Below, in pieces: positions 60,321 through 64,000 of a DNA stretch of 64,000 nucleotides (positions are counted from its first letter, which is position 1; the number at the start of each line of letters is the position of its first letter). Both the position numbers and the translations under genes were made by a program. Source of the DNA: Salegentibacter sp. Hel_I_6 (GTDB lineage Bacteria > Bacteroidota > Bacteroidia > Flavobacteriales > Flavobacteriaceae); contig NZ_JQNQ01000001.1 of the NCBI RefSeq assembly GCF_000745315.1, forward strand, positions 3,286,001 to 3,350,000. Reading direction: 5' to 3'. The notes below the pieces were generated by a model. The model made no database searches. It was not told the origin of the DNA and saw only the letters and a program-made list of their open reading frames with translations.

Positions 60321-61856
60321 ATGAATTATTTTAAAAGTCAATATCTATTGGTTTTTCTGGTGATCTTTGGGATTTCCTGTAAAGATTCCGGTAAAAAAGA
60401 CCTGGCCAAAAAAGAAAATTCGAAACAAAGCGAAAGAGCAATCGTCTCTACAATTTTAGAAGACGAAGACTCCTTTTATCACGTAGACTTTGAAAATTAT
60501 CCAGAGATGGATAGCAGTTTACCAATCGGGGTTTTTGATTCCGGCACCGGGGGATTAACCGTTCTGGATGCACTGGTTAATTTTGATAGTTACAACAACG
60601 AAAACCAGGAAAAAGGCAGTGATGGAGCCCCCGATTTCAGTACAGAGAAATTTATCTACCTGGCAGACCAGGCCAATATGCCTTATGGTAACTATTCCAG
60701 CGAGGAAAAAACCGAATTATTGATAGAACATATTCTGAAGGATACGCAATTCCTGCTTTCAGATAAATATTATCGCGAAGCCGGGGATACGACATTTCAG
60801 AAAGATAAGCAAGCGGTAAAATCAATTGTGATCGCCTGTAATACCGCAACCGCTTATGGAAGTGAATTTATAACTGAGTTTATAGAAAAAACCGGGATTG
60901 AATTAAAAGTAATTGGCGTAATAGACGCCGGGGCCCGTGGTACACTTGCCAGGTTGAAAAAAGATGAAAATGGCTCAATCGGGGTAATGGCTACCGTTGG
61001 GACTATTGCATCTAAAGGTTATGAAAATACATTACTAAGAGTAAAAGATGAGTTGGGGTATACAGGGGAGATCCAGGTTTTTAACCAGGGTGGTCATGGG
61101 ATTGCCGAAGCCGTAGATGAAGAACCCGACTTTATAAATAAAGACCTGCAAAAACCCCGAGAAGATTATCGCGGACCTTCTTTGAATGATCAAAATTTTG
61201 AGATTGACCGTACCTTAATGGACATCTATAATTTTGATTTTGACCACGGAAAGATGCTTTGTGACAGTAAAGAAACCGACGATTGCCAGATTCTACAGAT
61301 AAACGATTCGGAAAATTATGTACGTTACCACGTGGTTAGTTTGTTAGAGAAAATCAGAAATGCAGATAATCCACAGCCTTTAAAAGCCATTGTTTTGGGT
61401 TGCACGCATTATCCTTATTTAACCGAAGAGATCAAAGAAGTTTTAGATGAACTTTATAATTACCAGAAAGACGATCAATATGTTTACCGTGACTTTATGG
61501 TTGAAGATATTGCCATTGTAGATCCCGCGGTAAATGTAGCCGATGAATTGTATGTGTATATGAAGAAAAAAAATCTCTTTAATCCTTCTGGGGATATGAG
61601 GAATAGTGAGTTCTTTATTAGCGTTCCAAATACAGAAAATGAAAATGTGAAAATAGATGAAAATAGTAGATTTCCGTACGATTATAAATACGGAAGAACA
61701 GCAGGTGAGATCCAGGAATATGTAAAAGTGGTGCCTTTCAGTAGAAATAATATTTCAGAAGAAACGCTGGATCGTTTCAAGAATTCCATTCCAGAAACTT
61801 ATAAACTGGTTGAAAACTTTATGCGTTCTAATTCAAAAACTAAATCTCATAAATGA
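60321..61856 (+). CDS. glutamate/aspartate racemase-like lipoprotein
   Basis: 511 aa. Signal peptide with lipobox (FLVIFGISC) and a Lys-rich linker, then racemase motifs: IGVFDSGTGGLTVLDAL, YLADQANMPYGN, VIACNTATAYGS with the first catalytic Cys, VIGVIDAGARG, and LGCTHYPYLTEEI with the second Cys. Cytosolic MurI is about 265 aa; this protein has long insertions (roughly 85-110, 270-340) and an extra ~90-residue tail. Membrane-anchored outside the cytosol, it cannot feed cytosolic cell-wall synthesis directly; it may act on free amino acids in the periplasm. Confidence 0.85.
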   Translation: MNYFKSQYLLVFLVIFGISCKDSGKKDLAKKENSKQSERAIVSTILEDEDSFYHVDFENYPEMDSSLPIGVFDSGTGGLTVLDALVNFDSYNNENQEKGSDGAPDFSTEKFIYLADQANMPYGNYSSEEKTELLIEHILKDTQFLLSDKYYREAGDTTFQKDKQAVKSIVIACNTATAYGSEFITEFIEKTGIELKVIGVIDAGARGTLARLKKDENGSIGVMATVGTIASKGYENTLLRVKDELGYTGEIQVFNQGGHGIAEAVDEEPDFINKDLQKPREDYRGPSLNDQNFEIDRTLMDIYNFDFDHGKMLCDSKETDDCQILQINDSENYVRYHVVSLLEKIRNADNPQPLKAIVLGCTHYPYLTEEIKEVLDELYNYQKDDQYVYRDFMVEDIAIVDPAVNVADELYVYMKKKNLFNPSGDMRNSEFFISVPNTENENVKIDENSRFPYDYKYGRTAGEIQEYVKVVPFSRNNISEETLDRFKNSIPETYKLVENFMRSNSKTKSHK

Positions 61857-62208
61857 ACCTGAAAAAAATCCTGAAGAAACTACTAAGTTAGGTTAAGCAA
61901 AAAGAATAAGTTTAAATTAAGAGATTCCTACCTAAATGTTCTAAGTGAATTTGACTATTTCATTTGAACCTAAACTTTAATCTAAAAATACAGGATTTCC
62001 CCAGTACCAAAAACAGTTTTCTAGTATTAACTTAAAGATTAAACCTTTAAGGAAGGGAATAATTGTAAAGTATGGTGAAAAATTACTTCTAGAATTTTAA
62101 AAAATTCATCTTTCAGTAATAATTTTTATCTAGAATTTCTTCTTGATTACCGTTTTTATAGTTGTTTCTTAAAAAAAGGTTCTTTGTTTAACCTTTAAAT
62201 TCAGTGCT
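61857..62208. other. non-coding stretch
   Basis: A/T-rich 352 nt with no gene, repeat or clear terminator recognised between the racemase-like gene and the 49-aa membrane protein. Confidence 0.4.
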
Positions 62209-62358
62209 ATGAATCCTTTTTTTATTTTTCTCGAAAATTACAAAACAGCTACTTCAGGTTTTCATTTTTTGGCTAAGCTGTTCATTTTACTTATTCTGGT
62301 GTGGATTGTTATCGCCTCAGTATTTGCATTGCTTGGAACGCTAAACCTCGTGTTTTAA
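62209..62358 (+). CDS. 49-aa single-TM protein
   Basis: ATG 62209 to TAA 62358. MNPFFIFLENYKTATSGFHF then one hydrophobic segment (LAKLFILLILVWIVIASVFALLG). No family recognised. Convergent with the histidine kinase gene. A chance frame cannot be excluded, but the amphipathic start and clean TM segment favour a real small protein. Confidence 0.5.
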   Translation: MNPFFIFLENYKTATSGFHFLAKLFILLILVWIVIASVFALLGTLNLVF

Positions 62359-62405
62359 TAAGATTATAGTTGCTTTTCCTTAATTCAATTCCTGTATTAA
62401 GGGGA

Positions 62406-63497
62406 TTAATTATTTGCGGGCATTACGAAACTAAACACCGTTTCATTATCTGAAGATGTTACATTAATATCACCCTCGTGGGCTAAAGCGATCTCTGATG
62501 CGATGTATAATCCAAGACCAAGTCCTTTTTTAGCTTCTTCCCCTTCAATGCGGTAAAAGGGTTCAAAAAGTTTTTCTCTTAAAGCATCAGGTATTTTAAC
62601 TCCTTTATTAGTGATCTCAAGCTTAAACTCTCCATTATTGCATAAAGCATGAATTTCAATCGGCTTATCATATGCACCATGGGTCACTGCATTTCCTAAG
62701 AGGTTAGCACACAATTGTGCAATCCTATCTGGATCGCAATCTACAGGATTATTAATTTCAATTTTAGATTGAATATCCTGGTTTGGCGAGGTAACTTTTA
62801 CTTCGTTAATTACCTGGTTTAAAACTTTCTCTAATTTTTCTGAATCTTTGATTTTATAAAGCTTTATTCCTTCTCCTAGTTTGCCACGCGCAAAATCTAA
62901 TAAGTTGTCTATTAAAACTTCCATCCTTATTGAAGTAGATTTAATAAGCGCAGCATTGCGTTTTACAATATCTTCCTTACTAAATTTCATTAGAATCTCA
63001 GCGCTCATTCTGGTAGTAGCAATCGGGTTTTTAAGATCGTGTCCTAGAATGGCTATAAATTGCTCCCTTAATTCAGCTATATTTTGCTCTTCAGCAAGAT
63101 CTGCTACCGCTTTATCTTTTTCTTCAACCGCTTCAAGATGAAAACTTATTAAATCGGCATAAAGCCTAAACATTCCTCTCACTTCTTCAGTATCAACTTT
63201 GGCTTTCTTTTTATCTATAGCACATAGCGTTCCGAAGAAATCCCCGTTTTTTTTATAAATGGGGACAGATATATAACTGGAAAATCCATACATAGCTGGA
63301 GTAGGGTGTTTCGCATAGGTTTCACTAGCAGCTACATCATCAATAAAAACTGCTTCGTTTTGTTTGCGTACCTGGCTGCAGATTGTGGTTTCTACTTTTA
63401 GTTCATCGCCTGCTTTTAATCCAAAGGCAACTTTATCTTTACTGGCACAGGTTATCCATTTATCTTCAGTTACGCGCGCAACCGCGATAAAGCCCAT
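62406..63497 (-). CDS. GAF-domain sensor histidine kinase
   Basis: 363 aa from ATG 63497. GAF domain (MGFIAVARVTEDKWITCASKD ... SYISVPIYKKNGDFFGTLCAID), coiled linker, HisKA with ILGHDLKNPIATTRMSAEIL, HATPase_c (NLLGNAVTHG, LFEPFYRIEGEEAKKGLGLGLYIASEI). Coding-like sequence continues upstream in frame (NKIPVVSQILDIVSLSTG), as GAF domains need, to a stop at about 63630, but no ATG, GTG or TTG occurs there; a rare ATT/ATC start is possible. No regulator gene adjacent. Confidence 0.85.
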   Translation of the reverse strand: MGFIAVARVTEDKWITCASKDKVAFGLKAGDELKVETTICSQVRKQNEAVFIDDVAASETYAKHPTPAMYGFSSYISVPIYKKNGDFFGTLCAIDKKKAKVDTEEVRGMFRLYADLISFHLEAVEEKDKAVADLAEEQNIAELREQFIAILGHDLKNPIATTRMSAEILMKFSKEDIVKRNAALIKSTSIRMEVLIDNLLDFARGKLGEGIKLYKIKDSEKLEKVLNQVINEVKVTSPNQDIQSKIEINNPVDCDPDRIAQLCANLLGNAVTHGAYDKPIEIHALCNNGEFKLEITNKGVKIPDALREKLFEPFYRIEGEEAKKGLGLGLYIASEIALAHEGDINVTSSDNETVFSFVMPANN

Positions 63498-63837
63498 TCC
63501 AGTGCTTAGACTAACAATATCTAATATTTGGGAAACGACGGGAATTTTATTGATGTTAGCAACATCTACTTTATAATTTTTGTGCGAAGAGGAAGTCTTA
63601 ATAGTAATAAATTTTTGAGTGTAAAAAGTTTATAAAATTAATAAAAATTTTCGAGTTCTGGAATTATCCAAAATTAAAAAAGGATTAGGCTTTATATCAA
63701 ATTTACGTATTCTTATTATCAAAAAGCTGCGGTCTGGATCATAGGGAGTTATTATCCCTCTTTTGTATCATAAATTTAGGATATAATTAAATATACGCTT
63801 GAATATAAACCATTTATAAATCCTAAAATTATTTGTT
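63498..63837. other. upstream region of the kinase gene and intergenic stretch
   Basis: 63498 to about 63628 reads as the missing N-terminus of the GAF domain on the minus strand without a standard start. 63640-63837 is non-coding and should hold the promoter of the + strand gene at 63838; I could not assign a clear -7 box. Confidence 0.4.
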
Positions 63838-64000
63838 ATGAAAACATTAGCCGTTATTTTGCTCTTAGTGAGCTTTAGCTTTAGTAGCTATGCCCAAAGA
63901 ATTACTGAACTGGAAGAAACTAAAATTAGTTTTTCACCTCTTATTTTCATTGAAACAGATGAACCTGATGACTATCGTTTTAAAATAAAAGATGGTTATG
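63838..64000 (+). CDS. secreted protein, 3' end outside window
   Basis: ATG 63838; signal peptide MKTLAVILLLVSFSFSSYAQ, with a cleavage site after YAQ. The next ~34 residues (ITELEETKISFSPLIF ...) show no family signature. The gene continues past the window edge. Confidence 0.7.
   Translation, partial: MKTLAVILLLVSFSFSSYAQRITELEETKISFSPLIFIETDEPDDYRFKIKDGY

Overview
The window comes from a low-GC member of the Bacteroidota, almost certainly a marine Flavobacteriaceae. Signs are many MKK-type lipoproteins with Bacteroidota lipoboxes, TAnnTTTG-type promoters, BfmA/BtgA mobilization proteins, DUF3853 and VirE/primase modules, and IS91 paired with a tyrosine recombinase. No tRNA, rRNA or CRISPR gene was recognised by reading.

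Positions 1-10650 hold a first array of one-gene units separated by ~60-135 nt hairpin sites that behave like integron attC sites: RYYYAAC/GTTRRRY-like ends, and each unit's start is complementary to its own end. Units carry small membrane proteins, a lipoprotein, an AraC regulator with a double ABM-domain protein, and a decayed secreted protein. One unit is filled by an IS91-type element that is itself split by an IS3-family copy. The next site is split by a group II intron.

Positions 11291-39704 look like one 28.4-kb integrated element bounded by a 14-bp direct repeat resembling a tRNA 3' end. It carries: (i) a defence block (12-20.7 kb), a six-gene type III restriction-modification operon with an AAA ATPase/DUF4276 pair between mod and res, then an AbiE toxin-antitoxin pair with its operator; (ii) a second attC-like cassette array (22-31.6 kb; unknown genes, DUF1905, cupin, GNAT, nuclease, aspartyl protease) with a second, identical intron in one site; (iii) a mobilization/replication block (relaxase, BfmA, primase, VirE ATPase, DUF3853), a gene split by the second IS3 copy, and a tyrosine integrase next to the right-hand repeat.

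From 39.7 kb rightwards lies a frameshifted second integrase, then mostly chromosomal genes: a DhaK-DhaL dihydroxyacetone kinase, HipB with a HipA stump, a VWA lipoprotein, an EamA transporter, a potassium locus (KdpD-like kinase, KdpE, a 46-aa membrane protein, TrkH, TrkA), a mobilization remnant beside a 5'-truncated gamma-glutamyltransferase, several lipoproteins (TPR, S41 protease), an exported glutamate-racemase-like lipoprotein and a GAF histidine kinase.

The most notable content is the pair of integron-like cassette arrays with no integron integrase in view. Two identical class-C-type group II introns sit exactly at the GT^T position of attC-type cores, which independently supports reading these repeats as recombination sites.
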